A stretch of 64,000 nt of DNA from Megamerina dolium (Eukaryota; Arthropoda; Insecta; Diptera; Megamerinidae). A program made the position numbers and the translations under genes. Location of the stretch: positions 26,997,029-27,061,028 of the forward strand of contig OY978527.1 in the NCBI GenBank assembly GCA_963854835.1, given 5' to 3'. Below are positions 25,077-37,517 of the stretch, piece after piece. The first letter of the stretch is position 1; each line of letters begins with the position of its first letter. Below the pieces are notes generated by a model. The model had not been told where the DNA came from, did no database searches, and saw only the letters and a list, made by a program, of their open reading frames with translations.

Positions 25077-25530
25077 GTACCCTGAATTCATTTTACTGTA
25101 ATGTTTGTAAACTCCCGAGATATAATAAAGATGTAAGTATGTTCTTAACCACCATCGCGTAAATATTCGATTTAAAGATGTCCTCTCATCCATCGGTGTA
25201 TCCGTCCTTCCGTCTGTCTGCCAAACCTAACTGTTTTGCACAATGACTTGAATAAATAATGAGATATTTCGACAAAATTTAGTACGAACTACCTCTGGCT
25301 CATGAGCACACGAAGTAATTAAAGAGATTGGCCTCGATTTTTTTTTTATTTCTTATTATTTCAATCCTATAAACTCACATCATTTTCCATATAAGACAAC
25401 AATATTTAGTAAGTAAATTGATATTGTAGTACATAAAAAAATCACCGCCACTATTTAAAGTAATTTAACTTCCATGCAAAATTGGTGAAGTTTTTTAACT
25501 TTTGCGAAATCTTTCGCCTCTTATGGGTGT
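25077..25530 (+). repeat. Decayed mini-me/DINE-type element, 5' half
   Basis: The order matches the 5' part of the large copies downstream: taccctgaattcattttac in place of the terminal taccctgcataatgc, then ctcccgagatataataaag, atattcgatttaaagatgtcc, a broken GTCY run (tccgtccttccgtctgtctg), and agatatttcgacaaaattta. One poor tandem unit follows (agacaacaatatttagtaagt). The 3' end with its hairpin is missing. Confidence 0.65.
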
Positions 25531-26642
25531 CATAGACTAGCGATCTATTGATTAAAGAACTGAGTTAGCCTTCTGCACTACTTGATTTAGCCCAGTCCCA
25601 GATACAAATCCCACTTCTTTTACATTTCCAGGTATACCGGGTAAAAGTCGGTCAGCACAGGACAATTGTAAGACGATTTTGTAACAAACGATTTCCCAAT
25701 TCACCCACATAAAACAATCAAACAACAATAATTTAGGCCATAGTCTTGAGTGCTTATGGGTCAATCCCTTTCTAATAATAATAGAAAAAAATATTCATAC
25801 TGAATTGTATTTAAATTCAAATAACACCGAAGCTAACTCGTTACATACTAATTTCACTTGGAATATCTTTAAAATATTCCTCTTTCCTCTTTGAGTATGA
25901 TTTACTTTGGATTTTCTGTTTATTTTATTCAAGAGCATACCTCTTTTTATATTTATTTAAACTGGCTTCAAATGAATTATAGAAATATATTGTATAAGCA
26001 TACAAATATGTGAACAAGTACATATGCAAATTATATTTATATAAATATTTATGTCTCGGTAAGCAGGCAATAGGCACCTACGCAAAGATATATTTTTGTG
26101 TATTTGTTTTGTTTTTTTTTTTTCTCTACTACAAATTTCATTTGCTACTCATTCCTACTTTGTAGATATCTTGGTGCACATGTGAACCTATCAAATGGCT
26201 TTCTTTTTTATTTCGTTATCATTCGTTTTACTTAGCAATTTGCTTTGAGAATCAACTGATACGAAATATAGTATATAACATACATACACTAGGTACAAAT
26301 AAAAGTAGTATGTACATATGTCCTTTATGCTATTTTCTCCATAATTGCACTGCTACCATTCATCACTTTATAGTACAATATTTTCTTTTTAAATTTCCTA
26401 TGTGAGTTGTTGAATATAATTTGAATAAATTTGACATACACGTGTTCATACATATGTAGTATGTCACATTGTATGGCTATAAAAATTTTGCACAATAGAA
26501 TGATTTTTTTCACATTACTTTTGTGACAATAGAAGGTGACTGGTATTCTTTTTTTCTTTATGCATTAACCAATTCAAAAAAAAAAAAAAATGAATGGATG
26601 ATTTAACTTTAATGTCATTTTCATATAAGTATTTCTTTCATT
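25531..26642. other. AT-rich intergenic DNA, nothing recognised
   Basis: Poly-T and TA-rich runs only. Confidence 0.5.
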
Positions 26643-26982
26643 AATAAATATGTGGCACATAAAGCCCCAAAGGGCTCATTGGCCGAGCTTCTCTTCCATT
26701 ACTGTTTTGCGTCTTAAATTTTGGACAATATTAGAAGGGACCTACTTAGAACGGCAGAACACTTGTGACATCACTTTTTCTGAGCTTTGTCCCAGAGTTC
26801 TTTAAGAAGCTTTTTCATGGCAAGTTGTTACTGTCGGAAGAATTGCCAATTGCTTGCCGACAGGTGGGTACCGTTCGAAAGAAAAATCTTATCGATATTA
26901 AATTTGTTATGCATCAGCCGGGGATTGAACCACGACCTACAGATCAGAAGGCGAACACACTAACCACTGAGCTACGGCACCC
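26643..26982 (-). mobile_element. tRNA-derived SINE, copy 1
   Basis: On the minus strand the element begins gggtgccgtagctcagtgg, containing an A-box match (tagctcagtgg), followed about 40 bases later by a B-box match (ggttcaatccc). These are the internal RNA polymerase III promoter halves of a tRNA. The tRNA-unrelated body reads on through the complements of the gacaggtgggtaccg and gaagaattgccaattg segments. It ends in a ctttatgtgccacata tail with (TTTA)-like AT sequence. A 12-base match, tatttctttcat, at 26630-26641 and 26996-27007 may be the target duplication. The open frame across it is not a gene. Confidence 0.85.
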
Positions 26983-28499
26983 ATTTTTATTTATTTATTT
27001 CTTTCATAATATTCATTCATTTATAACGAGCAAATTTTTACTTTTCCTTTTTCACTTGTCGATACACAATCCACAGAATCGTCGATCCCGAGTGCAGTTA
27101 GCATAAAGAAAAAAAATGACATCTGGTTCAAAGACAATTTACATTTACTTGAGACGTCCTAAAGTAAAGCAGTAACCAAAAACAAAAATACACAATATAA
27201 TAATAAAAAAATTAGATACATCAACAGCTACAATTAGGCACTAAAACATACAAAATCTTTTATAAATCACTCACAGATCAATATCTATAAAACTCAAATT
27301 GCCAATAATACACAACTATGTAAAGGGTTGAACTCTAGCATGCATAACGATTGACGTAACTGCAGTACACCCAATTGACCAAAGAAATTTCCATAAATAT
27401 ATAAAATTTGCTTGGAATAATTTACAAGTCAAGTTGAGCAAAATTTGAAATGAATTTCTTGGATTCATTCCAATCAAACATAATAATCGAACATAATAAT
27501 TTTATTTATTATTCAATTACATTTAAAAATAACTTGAGCGTACACCCTCTAAAGAGCAATTGGCATCGTAGTGTCTAAAATATGACACTCCTCCTGTAGT
27601 TCCATTTTCAACGAAAGAATTGCTCTGTCAACTACATGGATTCTAGTTAACAAATTTATCAAAATCAAAGGTTGATGCTAAAATCAAGCACTGCGTAAAA
27701 ATCGTAATTTAGGACATCTCAAAAGAAGTTTGTCTTTACTGAATCTCACAAAATTATTTATTTCTAAACATGCCTTGGATAATTGGCTTGCAATCATCTG
27801 GAAGCCCAATTAGTACAATCAATCTCATCTGTTCTTCAAATACGTTGCCAGCGACACCCTTCACTTGACACTGTCATTTGTGGTTACACACTTTCGAAGG
27901 TAGAACAAATAAGAATTTCTCGACATGCTCAGATCAACTCAGATTTGGTAATCACAATCCAATCTGCTTACTTTAGCACTTATATCCCTTAATCAACGTT
28001 TTAGTGGTACTGAGTGAATGAGTAAATATTGTAAAAATTGTTGCAATAATGTCGAAATAAAATATTTTTTGTAGACATTAGTTCAATAAAAAATCTTTAT
28101 AATTTCTTTTTTTCAATTCTATGAAATATTTTCAACATTATTGCGTAATATTTCCAATATGTTGCAAAACAGTTTTGTATATGTTTCTATTGCTCTTCTC
28201 TGTAATCGTAAATGAATTCTATTTTGATGCCAGTAAATTCTGATTTTTCGTTATTATTGCAAAAAAGTTTAAATAATATCGAAACAAAAATTTATGATTT
28301 TTCACATTCTTACAATGTTTGGAATAGAGTCGAGATGAAATTTTATAAACACTACGCTTTCGATATTCTTGCAAAAATGTTTGCTAGGATTTATTATTAC
28401 TATTAAATTTTTTTTTTTAAGTTTGTTTAGGTTGAAGGGAATGTTCGTTTGCGCAAACACACTCAGGCCAAAATATGCTGATTATGATGACGTAAATTG
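26983..28499. other. AT-rich intergenic DNA, nothing recognised
   Basis: No domain or splice structure is seen in the short frames near 27783 and 28212. Confidence 0.45.
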
Positions 28500-28730
28500 C
28501 GCCTCCGTATTAATATAATTCTTGTACCATACCGACCTATGGGAAAAGTGATTCACACTCCCCAGCAGGCATTGAGTCAAATTTCTGGGGTTGTTCTTGA
28601 AGTAGCTGCTCAGATGTATCTTCCTGCTATATGAGAGGGGGAGCAATCACACAAGAGATGAATGATCGTTTCTCCTCATCATCGCAGCTATGGCAGTGGC
28701 AGTACTTCTCTTGAAGTCGTTTTTGTGCCC
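28500..28730 (-). mobile_element. RNase-H LINE relic, terminal cysteine motif
   Basis: The minus strand reads YCHCHSCDDEE and, one frame over, ETIIHLLCDCSP. This is the C-x-x-C...H...C-x-C type motif that ends ORF2 in RNase-H-bearing LINEs (I/R1/LOA-like). The reading then follows as GRYGTRIILIRRRNLRH with stops. Upstream domains are not visible. Confidence 0.6.
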
Positions 28731-30844
28731 TTTTAGTTCAAACTTGGTCCAGATAATACAAACGTTGGCACACGAGTGTCTTTTTTGCTCAACAAAGACT
28801 CAAAATACCACAATTTCATATGGTTTTTAAGATCAAGGAAGGATTTGAAAACAAAAACACTTTTTGAAAATAAAATATAAATTTACAAAGAACTTTAGAA
28901 ACTCTGACTTGATTTTCCATATGAGCTATGCACCGAATGTACATATTCCTAAGGTGGTCCGTCAATGACGGTGTCATCAACGGTGTAAATTGGTAAATCT
29001 GTAATTTCAAATGGTTCCAAAGATTGTACTTTCAAAAATAAATCTGTGAAATGGCTGGCATTCGGAATAGATTAAAAAAAGTCAATCTCTTCTTGAAAGA
29101 AATACGATATAACCCGTACTACAACAAGACTAGAAGACAAACTTAGTGCTAAAATATATTTAAATAATTTTAAAATAAATAAGATAAAATATCAAATGAA
29201 ATATTATATTTAGAGTTAGGATTTAAATCAAGTTTCTGTTTTCCATCCCAAAGGTAATGAAAGAGAATGTAAGGAAAACATTTGAGTAGTTCTTTCAGGA
29301 TCCAAATCATATATTCGCTTTACATTATCCTTCGATGATATTATATATTTCTTATTACAAAATACTACTCCCAATGTACATAGTTATTCACTGGATTATT
29401 CTAAGCACTTTTTATTCGAATTAATTTTTGCTTTTTACTTTCTTTTGACACAGCATCTTTAATCGTTTATTTTAATTTTTAACGCTAAGAGTACTTAGGC
29501 TTTACATTGTGTACATTGCATTATAAATGATACTTAAATTTGAAGGTACATAAATAGATACTTAATCTTGAGCAGGTTGATGATGATGATGACGATGTTG
29601 ATGATGAGATTGGTGTTGATTATAATGCTGTTATTTCTCTACAAAGAACCATATATATTACCTATTTCATAGTAAATTAAATATCTTATTCATTGTTATA
29701 TATGTACGCACATAGTAAAGTACATCGACTTGGGAACATTTTAAAAATGACATGACTTTTTTCATTTTCATTGACTCACAGTTTAAATAGGTAGGTACAT
29801 CATAAATCTTGTATGCAAATTGATGTTGTTTCCTTGAGAAAAGGACCTGTGCTGCCTTATATATTGTATATATATTTTTCTTCAATTTTACTACATTTTA
29901 ACCAGGTTAACAGATGATTATAATGCCAATTCATCAATCATGCATGTTAGGTCTAAACATTTCAACTTTTTTACATATACAGTTATATCAAAAAAGTACT
30001 CGATTTTCAATATTGATTGACAGCGTTTTCATTAACATTGTTGTTTTACAATTTTTTCCCATTACTTACATTACCATTTATGTACCTGCGAATATGCTAA
30101 TTAATCATGATCGTACAATTTTAGGAAGCATTTTAATTTATTAAAGATATTTTAAGATACTGAACCTGTGAACAATTTCAATTCAATTCAAAATAGAGAA
30201 AATCTATCTGTTAAATTGCAAAATTTATTAACACTTGTAAGCTGCTTATGTAAATACACAAACCATTAAATTTATTAAAATTATTTATGCATACTGCTTA
30301 AATATAAAATCAAATCTAAATTGCACACACAGTTGATGCAGACATAATTTTATAATTGCAATTAATTATTTAATATTTAATTAAATCTTTGCAACTTTTA
30401 AAATGTATTTAAATAAGTTATTTACACATTATTATATGATGGCTAGCGGAGAATGTGTTCCCATTTTCAATTTGTAAAATGTGTCACAATAATAAATTGT
30501 TAATAGTATTGTATTTACTCATGCTTTGTCATTATCTTAAAATTCTTTATTTCATAATGACCAAGATGTTTCAAATTTTGTTAGATGGATAATTTCGGTG
30601 GCTGCTATCTTATTAATAACAGCTTGGTACTTTAAATGACGAAAATAATTAGAGATTTTTAATATATTGTATTGTATTCCTTATATTATTCATAAAAATC
30701 ATAACAAGGCATTTAAATATGCCCTGAAAAGATTATTATATTATAGAGAATGTAATCTAGTATGATCTTCTAGTATAAGTCTTCTAAAACATTGCTTTGT
30801 GTCAAAAAAAGGGCGAAATATCTAATGAAAATATATCATCATAC
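28731..30844. other. AT-rich intergenic DNA with a TGA microsatellite
   Basis: Nothing coding is recognised. A short (TGA)n-like run is at 29576-29612. Confidence 0.45.
29576..29612. repeat. (TGA)n-like microsatellite
   Basis: Imperfect repeats of tga with single gac and ttg interruptions. Confidence 0.8.
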
Positions 30845-31030
30845 CGAGCAACAGCGACCAAGAAACCGTTAAAGGTGCTTAGCTGGGAAGCACTGCTATA
30901 AGAGGATTTTTCACCAAAATTGGCTGCATTTGATCAGCATATCTATACATCGATCAGATACGCCCTTGCAGAGTAGCACTTATTTACTTACGAAAATATG
31001 ATCAAATGGGTCACTGGTTGGTTTAAAAAA
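30845..31030 (+). mobile_element. Classical mariner transposase relic, C-terminal part
   Basis: In one frame with two stops the plus strand reads KVLSWEALL, EDFSPKLAAFDQHIYTSIRY, ALAE, HLFTYENMIKWVTGWFKKR. This aligns with the mariner ending (xLSWEVLPHxxYSPDLAPSDYHLF, ALAEQxFxSYExxKKWxDxW). The catalytic PSD has become AFD and other core residues differ. Upstream parts are not recognisable. Confidence 0.75.
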
Positions 31031-31217
31031 CGAACAAATTTTTAAAAAATTCATTCACAAATAGTGATTTCAAAAATGTGCCATTGCTAGCTAGGCCGTT
31101 ACTTCAAATAAAACAATTTTCGAAGAAACAATAGTATCTTCTCTAAAAGAATATACGGTACCAACGTAAATATATTTTTGGTAATAAATTTCTCAGAGCA
31201 TTTTTCATTTAATAATT

Positions 31218-31475
31218 ATACATTGGTCGAGCATCCCTTCCATTGATGTTATGCATGTTAAATTTTGGACAGTATTAGAAGGAACCCACTTATTTTAGCC
31301 GGCTCTTTTGTGCGCCTTGTTACAGAGTTCCTTCAAAAGCTTTTCCATGACAAATTGTTACTGCCGGAAGAATTGCCAATTGCTTGTCGACAGGAGGGTA
31401 CCGCTCGTAAGGAAAATATTTTCGAAATTAAATTTGTTATGCTTCAGAAGGCTGAGATCACTGAGCTACGGCACC
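31218..31475 (-). mobile_element. tRNA-derived SINE, copy 2 (diverged)
   Basis: The head complement ctgagctacggcacc at 31461-31475 and the body landmarks (ccggaagaattgccaattgctt, cgacaggagggtaccg) match the copies at 26643 and 55165. The B box is deleted, together with about 25 bases around it. The tail is degraded. This is an older copy. Confidence 0.75.
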
Positions 31476-31689
31476 ATAAAAACGTAGTTTTTATTTCCAC
31501 TTCATTAACTCATTGATTCAACTCATCGACTTCGACTCATTGATTATAAAAATACATTTTTATGGTTCAATATTCACTTTTTATATATTCAGTAATTACA
31601 ACAATTATAATTATGCAATAATAATTCAGTAAGTTCATGAAATAGAAATAAAAAAAAAATACTCATTTTGTGATTCAATATTCACTATT

Positions 31690-31930
31690 CATATATTCAG
31701 TATATTCTCCGCGAACATTTAACACATTTGTTCCAATAATCCTCCAATTTAACAATAGTCCCTTCCCTGCAATGATTATGCGGAAGGTCTACAAAATACA
31801 CATCTGTGATGCCACCTGTTCATCTAATGAAAATCTTTTTACACGAAGGAATTTCTTTAGACGCTGAAGGAACCAGAAGTCTGCGGAACCTAAATCTGGT
31901 AAACAAAGTGACTGCTACAACAATTCATAT
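31690..31930 (-). mobile_element. Mariner transposase relic, C-terminal part
   Basis: The minus strand reads LPDLGSADFWFLQRLKKFLRVKR, then FSLDEQ and, in another frame, FVDLPHNHCREGTIVKLEDYWNKCVKCSRRIY. This parallels the C-terminus of one mariner lineage (SPDLAPxDFFLFPKLK-LRGRRFxSxEE, LPxxxFxxGIxKLxxRWxKCVxxxGDY). It is a different lineage from the relic at 30845. Confidence 0.65.
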
Positions 31931-33361
31931 TTTAATTCACTGGTTTCCGCGATAAACATTTTTTTTATCAATCACGTCTTTTTGGACGAATTATTTCATC
32001 TATTCGGTTTAACCTATAATTATTCACTTCTAGAGCGGAAATTTAATTTACTGCCACAACATTGCTTCCAAATATACTCCAGCATTTAAGAAGGCTCCTC
32101 CACAAATTTGGTATTTTTATAACATTTTGAGAACTACTAATCAGCTAGTTGTTATCGTTACGTTGGTAAAAAGTGTCTACTCTTCTGATTATTTTCGCAA
32201 GCTAGCAAGAAAACATCAAAGAATATAGTTATTTACTATGAAACTACGTGATTTTAAATTAAACTATTTGTATGAGCAATCTACAAACTAGTTCTCTATA
32301 GCGTTTTCTTAATTAAGTCTTTCTTTGGTTTTTTTTCCTTTGTTTTTGTGTGGTTTTTGTATCCAGCACAATTTTTCATACGTGATAGTTTGTACAGACG
32401 ATACATACTCAGTGACATAGCCAGCATGAATTTAAGAGGAAAAGTCTCCCCTTGGCCAATAGATGAATTTAAAAGTATTAATATCATAATTATAAATTAT
32501 TTACTTTCCTTTACTCGCTATTAAATTTTTTATTAAGTATTTCCTTTAATTATGATATTTTTACGCATGTCGAAATTTTACAGCGGGAGTAACAAGAATT
32601 AAACATATGTCCTTTCTCAAACGGACAAAAATGAACAAAGCTATACCTGATGGTATAATTTTACTATATATAGGTGAGCGCTGAAGCTATCATCTTTAAT
32701 CCACAGACAGTTTATTTTCTTAAGGCCCACATCACCAGCTCCAAAAATTCTGTATACGGCACTGGTGATATCTTCCATGTTAATATTTGCTTTATATTTC
32801 ACTACCATTTTTACTTGTCTAGAAATATAAACATAATTACATACAATTAAACTTACAGATACTTTAGATACCACACATACAGATACCAAACAGATAAAAA
32901 TATTTGATAATGCACTACGCACTTGAACTGACAGTTCACCTTCTATGAATTTTATTCAACCAATAAAATGCAAACAAAGAGATTATATGTCGTACAATAT
33001 TTTCGATTACGATTTACATAAAAATCATGTAAGTATAAAGAAAGATATAAAATATGTAATTAAATGAACTCAAAACAATTCTGAAAATATACTAATATAC
33101 AGTTCTGTGGATGTACATAGATAGGTATAACAAATAACTGGGTAGATTACATCATATTATGTATGTATCCTGTAATTTCCATTGGCAGTACAATCATAAA
33201 CAGCACACTAACTATATGGCCAATGGTCATAAAATGAGCCCGTTAATTGAATTGCTTATAACCGCCATACATAAGTACATAACTTGAGATTAATCAAACG
33301 CAAGAAAAACAATTTCTTCAAGAGACTCATATATCAAAGTAATCCAATTTTACAACGTAGA
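31931..33361. other. Intergenic; one unassigned protein-like frame
   Basis: A minus-strand frame at 32641-32922 ends in a protein-like 55-residue segment (MVVKYKANINMEDITSAVYR, then IFGAGDVGLKKINCLWIKDD). A possible splice acceptor (tatatttctag) lies just before it. I do not recognise a family. The rest is AT-rich without features. Confidence 0.3.
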
Positions 33362-33560
33362 GCACATAACCCCCAGTGAGTGTGTTTGGCGTTGAAATCG
33401 CCAGCAACCAAGAATTTGCTACCAAGAGTTGAGAAAAATTCTTTATATTGCTGTTCGGTAATACTGTATTTTGGGGGACTGTATATCTCAGATATTACTA
33501 GCTTAGAGATGTATTCTTCCAGACATATAGATGTTGCTTGCTACTGAAATCTTCGAGAAC
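33362..33560 (-). mobile_element. Jockey-type LINE endonuclease fragment
   Basis: The minus strand reads VISEIYSPPKYSITEQQYKE, FFSTLGSKFLVAGDFNAKHT, HWG. This is the AP-endonuclease block around GDFNAKHTxWG, where the Asp and Asn are catalytic. Frame and similarity fade after LCALRC. No linked reverse transcriptase is visible. Confidence 0.75.
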
Positions 33561-34089
33561 ATGATGTTTTACTCTGCTTTTTATCAATATGGCAGTTCCT
33601 TCGCGTGCCTTACCATGCGGATGATTTGTGGTGTGATGTGATGTGACAAAAGTGTGACTTTTCTTTGCTCAGGCACGCTCTATTGGCCTCATGCCTGACT
33701 TTTTTTTTAGTATTTGTCCAAGCTATCTACTGAAAACAGACGGAATTTAAAGGTATAATAACTCAAAATAGATTTCGCTGAGCCATTCACTCTTTCAAAC
33801 TTTGTTTCACCCTGTTTGGAGACTATATATGAAGCATGCATTAAACTATCACACATTCCTCCTAACTGGACTGATTGATGTCTGTGGAACATTCATTCTT
33901 AAGGCAGGTAAAACCTCTCACAGTAGTCAGAGAGGCCTTTGACATATATGCCTGCAACCAATTATAAAAACATTAGTAAGGCTAATCTACACCTATATTC
34001 GACAAAATATCGGCTCAAAGAGAATATCTAGGGTACTACATGCTTACTGCAAAAGTGAATTTGTTGAGATACGGTAGTAACCTAAGTGA
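33561..34089. other. Nothing recognised
   Basis: Sequence between two LINE relics on opposite strands; the coding signal is too decayed to assign. Confidence 0.4.
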
Positions 34090-34640
34090 AGTAATGCAGT
34101 ATGCCTTTGATATTTCAAGCAACTACGTCACAGACTGCAATCTATAGATTGATCCACAAAAAACACATCCCATACACCAGCGAAGTCATGAGAACTTTTC
34201 AAATGAAAGCAGACATCTTAGCCGCATCGTTAACAATAAGAGAAGTCCGAGCAATTCGGCATTCACCTTACATAGGTGCCAGGGCACAGGGATATAGTAG
34301 GGAACGAGGCCGCGGACGAGTTAGTAAAGAAAGATATATTGATGTCAACTTTTTCTGACTCAGAGTATTGGCATTTCATTTGTGAGGTCTAAACTGCGTC
34401 TGAGCTCGAACACTATCCAGAAAACGAATGACAGATAGGAGTGAGAACAACGGTTTTAATGCAGATAGTCATTATTATATGCATTACCTTATAGAGAACA
34501 TATAATTCAGCTGGGCAACAGAGCGCCTGACTATTGCCAGAGCTGCGGTGATTGGGAGTCCGACCAATCGAAGTCCATAGCTCGCCTCCTGTGTGAGATT
34601 CCGCCACTCGCTCACTGCACCGCTCATCATTTCCTATACT
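34090..34640 (+). mobile_element. RNase H and cysteine motif of a LINE relic
   Basis: One plus-strand frame gives VPGHRDIVGNEAADELVKK (34280-34335), the RNase H ending with its catalytic His and Asp context. About 180 bases on, ENIIQLGNRAPDYCQSCGDW and ARLLCEIPPLAH give the terminal cysteine motif. Deletions and frame changes lie between them. It belongs to an I/R1/LOA-like, RNase-H-bearing LINE and is independent of the endonuclease relic at 33362 on the other strand. Confidence 0.75.
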
Positions 34641-35829
34641 CATCATTTTATTTTTCCTCTTCCTTTCACAACTCTGGTTTTATAAATTGTCTTTGAGCTT
34701 TACTTTTAGTTCAATTTCACGCTTGTGTTCACAGATATTTGTTTGCTTTTTCTGACATTATAATTTTTAACATTTCCAATTAGTTTGAATAAATTTTGCA
34801 GCAACTTGAAAAACATTGTTGTATAAAGCAATGCCCATGACTCTAAGAAAAACTTATTTCCAGACAAATATGTCTCGACCATGAGCATCAAGGTGCTCAG
34901 CGTGTGAAAAAGCAAGGAATGTTCTTCTGGCGAATTCTTTCAAATTCTTGAGAGACATTGGTTTTCATATATTTTGGATGTTAAATATACAATACAAATA
35001 AATAAATAAATAGATTTTAGAAAATATTATACGGGTTAACCCACTTAATACAAAATACAAAAATATCAGAAAAATACAAAAAGATCGAAAATGGTATGCA
35101 TATGCAAAGATGTTAATACTAATTTCGCCGATGCTTCTTGCTGGGGAAAGACAACTGAAGTTGATGATGACGAGTAAAGCCAATGATGGCAAAACCACCC
35201 ACACCTGATAACTTCTGATATCACAGAGCCACTAAACATTCAACATTCGAAATTTTTTTTTTTTCGTTCGAAATCCACGGCCCACTTACCCGTCCAACCG
35301 ACCGAGGGGCACGTCCGTATAACAAACGAACCGGTGACCGATCAGTAACATCGAAGAAGTAGTAGCAAATGACTACAAACGTAATTAAAAATACAGCTAC
35401 AGACCTAATTAATCCAACAGCTGTTTATAAAACAACGTAATTACTAAAACAACATTACAAATTATAATTAGTTTAAAGACGAGAGCACTGATGATTTTAT
35501 AGCATGCAAAGGATTGTGGTAATCAAGAAATGAGTAACTGTTATTGTAGTCTTTACACATGCTTCATTACATAGGACTAAATAATCCAAAGTTACTTTTA
35601 CACATTGACAACTTTATTGCATTATAATTTCTCGACGGACGGATTGGCACAAATAAATCTAGCTCAAAAGGCAAAAATGGAGATTTGTTTTCACCTTTAA
35701 GTGTTTTTGTAACGAAACAAGCATTTAACATCGTTCTTCTTTTTTTTAAGTGTTGGCAATGCTAAAAGTTTGAGAAGGTGCTCATATGGTGGAAGGTTAA
35801 CTTAAGGTCCCATTTAAAAGAGCTCAAGG
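34641..35829. other. AT-rich intergenic DNA, nothing recognised
   Basis: No domain or repeat is identified. Confidence 0.45.
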
Positions 35830-36460
35830 TTCATAACAGGAACTGCTTCTGAACAGATTCTAAATTATCAATATAGCACCTGTATTGAGGGTTCCAGACA
35901 ATGGAAGCATACTTCAGAATTGGATGGACAAGTGAAATGTAAAGAGTTTTAGTTACGCGGAGGTCATTAAATTTTTTTGACCATATCTTATTGAAGCCCA
36001 GCACTTGTTTGGCCTTATTAACACAAGAATTTATATGCAAATTGAAACGAAGTTTGGGATCCATAGTAATACCGAGATCAATATAACTAAAAACACGCTT
36101 TAACTGCTGGCTATCAAGCTAAAACTGATGTACTATAGGTTTTTTCCGTGAAAAAGTCATTAATTTGTATTTATCTATATTAATACCATTAGATTAGTTG
36201 AGCACCATTCAGAAAGAGAGTCTATATCTGATTGCAAATATGTTTGAGAAGCCGATGAATAATGTGTCATGAAAAGTTTGACATCATCTGCAAACATTAA
36301 AATAGTTGAGTGCATAATAGATGATGGAAGATCATTTATGAAGAGTAAGAAGAGGACTGGCCCCAGGTGTCTTCCGAGTGGGATGCCAGAAGGAACATTT
36401 ATATTTTTGGAAATTGAACTTTTAAATAGCACTTTTTGTGAGCGGTTGGTTAAATAGGAT
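35830..36460 (-). mobile_element. LINE reverse-transcriptase fragment (CR1/jockey-like, no RNase H)
   Basis: Reading leftwards: VPSGIPLGRHLGPVLFLLFI (the PQGSxLGPLLF motif, with Q changed to I), NDLPSS, LMFADDVKLF (the catalytic FADD), LQSDIDSLSEWC, then after a frameshift MDPKLRFNLHINSCVNKAKQ, VLGFNKIWSKKFND and ILKYASIVWNPQY. The order and the KxLGFIxRxxKxFxD block are typical of CR1/jockey-group LINEs. It is interrupted around 36100-36175. Confidence 0.82.
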
Positions 36461-36891
36461 CTTGAATAGAAGCAGGACGTTGAAATTCAACACCAAGCTC
36501 AATAATTGGGTTCATCATGAGAAAGACGTGCTGCGCAGCAGAAGAGGAGAATAAAAAAATACTTAGTAAACATATTTTTTATCACAGTTGGTTTTTGGTT
36601 TACTAATTATTGAAGAAAATCATATATGTTGTGTTTTTTTTTTAAATATATGCATAATGTGTTGTACTGATGTGATTTTTCCTCTGCTACTTCAACCACC
36701 GACTGCTTCTTGCTTTATAAGAAATTAAAATTATTCTTAATTAACCGTGTTTAAATAATGAAATAATAAATAATAAAAATAAAAATCTACTTGTTGCCGA
36801 TGTTTTCTGGGTTTTTGATGTTGTGTTGGATGAGGCATTTCTTGTGATCACCTTATATAAGGTTGAGTTAATGTGTTGTCCATCAGTTCGC

Positions 36892-37146
36892 TCATTTCGG
36901 GTGATATATTTTTTTCGTCATCATCTTTTCCAATTTCAGATTATTGCTGTTGATACTTGATGACAAATCTTGCTGTTGTTGTCGCTGTTGATTTTCTTCC
37001 ATTTGTTCTACTTTATTAATTGTTATTGCTAATACGGTTGATGTGATGGTGGTGCTGCTGCTACTTGTGGTTGTTGTTATATTCACATTAGCACACTTAT
37101 TATCACCTTCTAAATTGTAAAGCCTTTCGTTGATGGCCAATACCAT
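36892..37146 (-). CDS. Possible low-complexity coding exon (Gln/Ser/Thr-rich), unassigned
   Basis: This 84-residue minus-strand frame starts MVLAINERLYNLEGDNKCAN and continues with Thr/Ser runs, a QQRQQQQDLSSSINSNN segment and a basic end. Such mixed Q/S/T/N stretches are common in fly regulatory proteins, and no element family accounts for it. It could also be chance reading of CAG/ACA-rich repeats: the plus strand here is a run of tgttgttgt and gctgctgct triplets. No flanking exon was found. Confidence 0.25.
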   Translation of the reverse strand: MVLAINERLYNLEGDNKCANVNITTTTSSSSTTITSTVLAITINKVEQMEENQQRQQQQDLSSSINSNNLKLEKMMTKKIYHPK

Positions 37147-37236
37147 TGCTCAAAGTATATGTAAATCATATTTTGATTTATTTAATTATTTTCGTTATCG
37201 AGAAAAATTCCGTATTGAGACGGAAGAGGAAAGCAC

Positions 37237-37267
37237 GTAAATTGCAAACCAATTGTTTGCAATTTAC
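37237..37267. repeat. Perfect 13-bp inverted repeat with 5-bp loop
   Basis: gtaaattgcaaac at 37237-37249 is followed by caatt and its exact inverse complement at 37255-37267. Confidence 0.85.
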
Positions 37268-37517
37268 AAACTTTGGTTTGCATATCACTTTGTACAAAGA
37301 AAAAACACTCGAGATATATACACTTAGCAGAAAAAGTGTACATACAAGAAGTAAACAATTATTCGCTGCACTAAATACCAATAAGGAAACAATTTTTCTA
37401 AAAAGAAATTATTTTTTATTTAAAAGTTAGAGTATTATGTTTACTTTAAGCCCAAATACAATAAATTATAATGTACAGATAAATTATGAGAAATAAAAGA
37501 ATTCAAAAGCACCTGTT

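Noticed and set aside
26765..27106. 113-residue protein shared with a minus-strand frame at 55037-55366
   Set aside because: Both are chance translations of SINE copies in the same relative frame; the similarity is that of the repeat.
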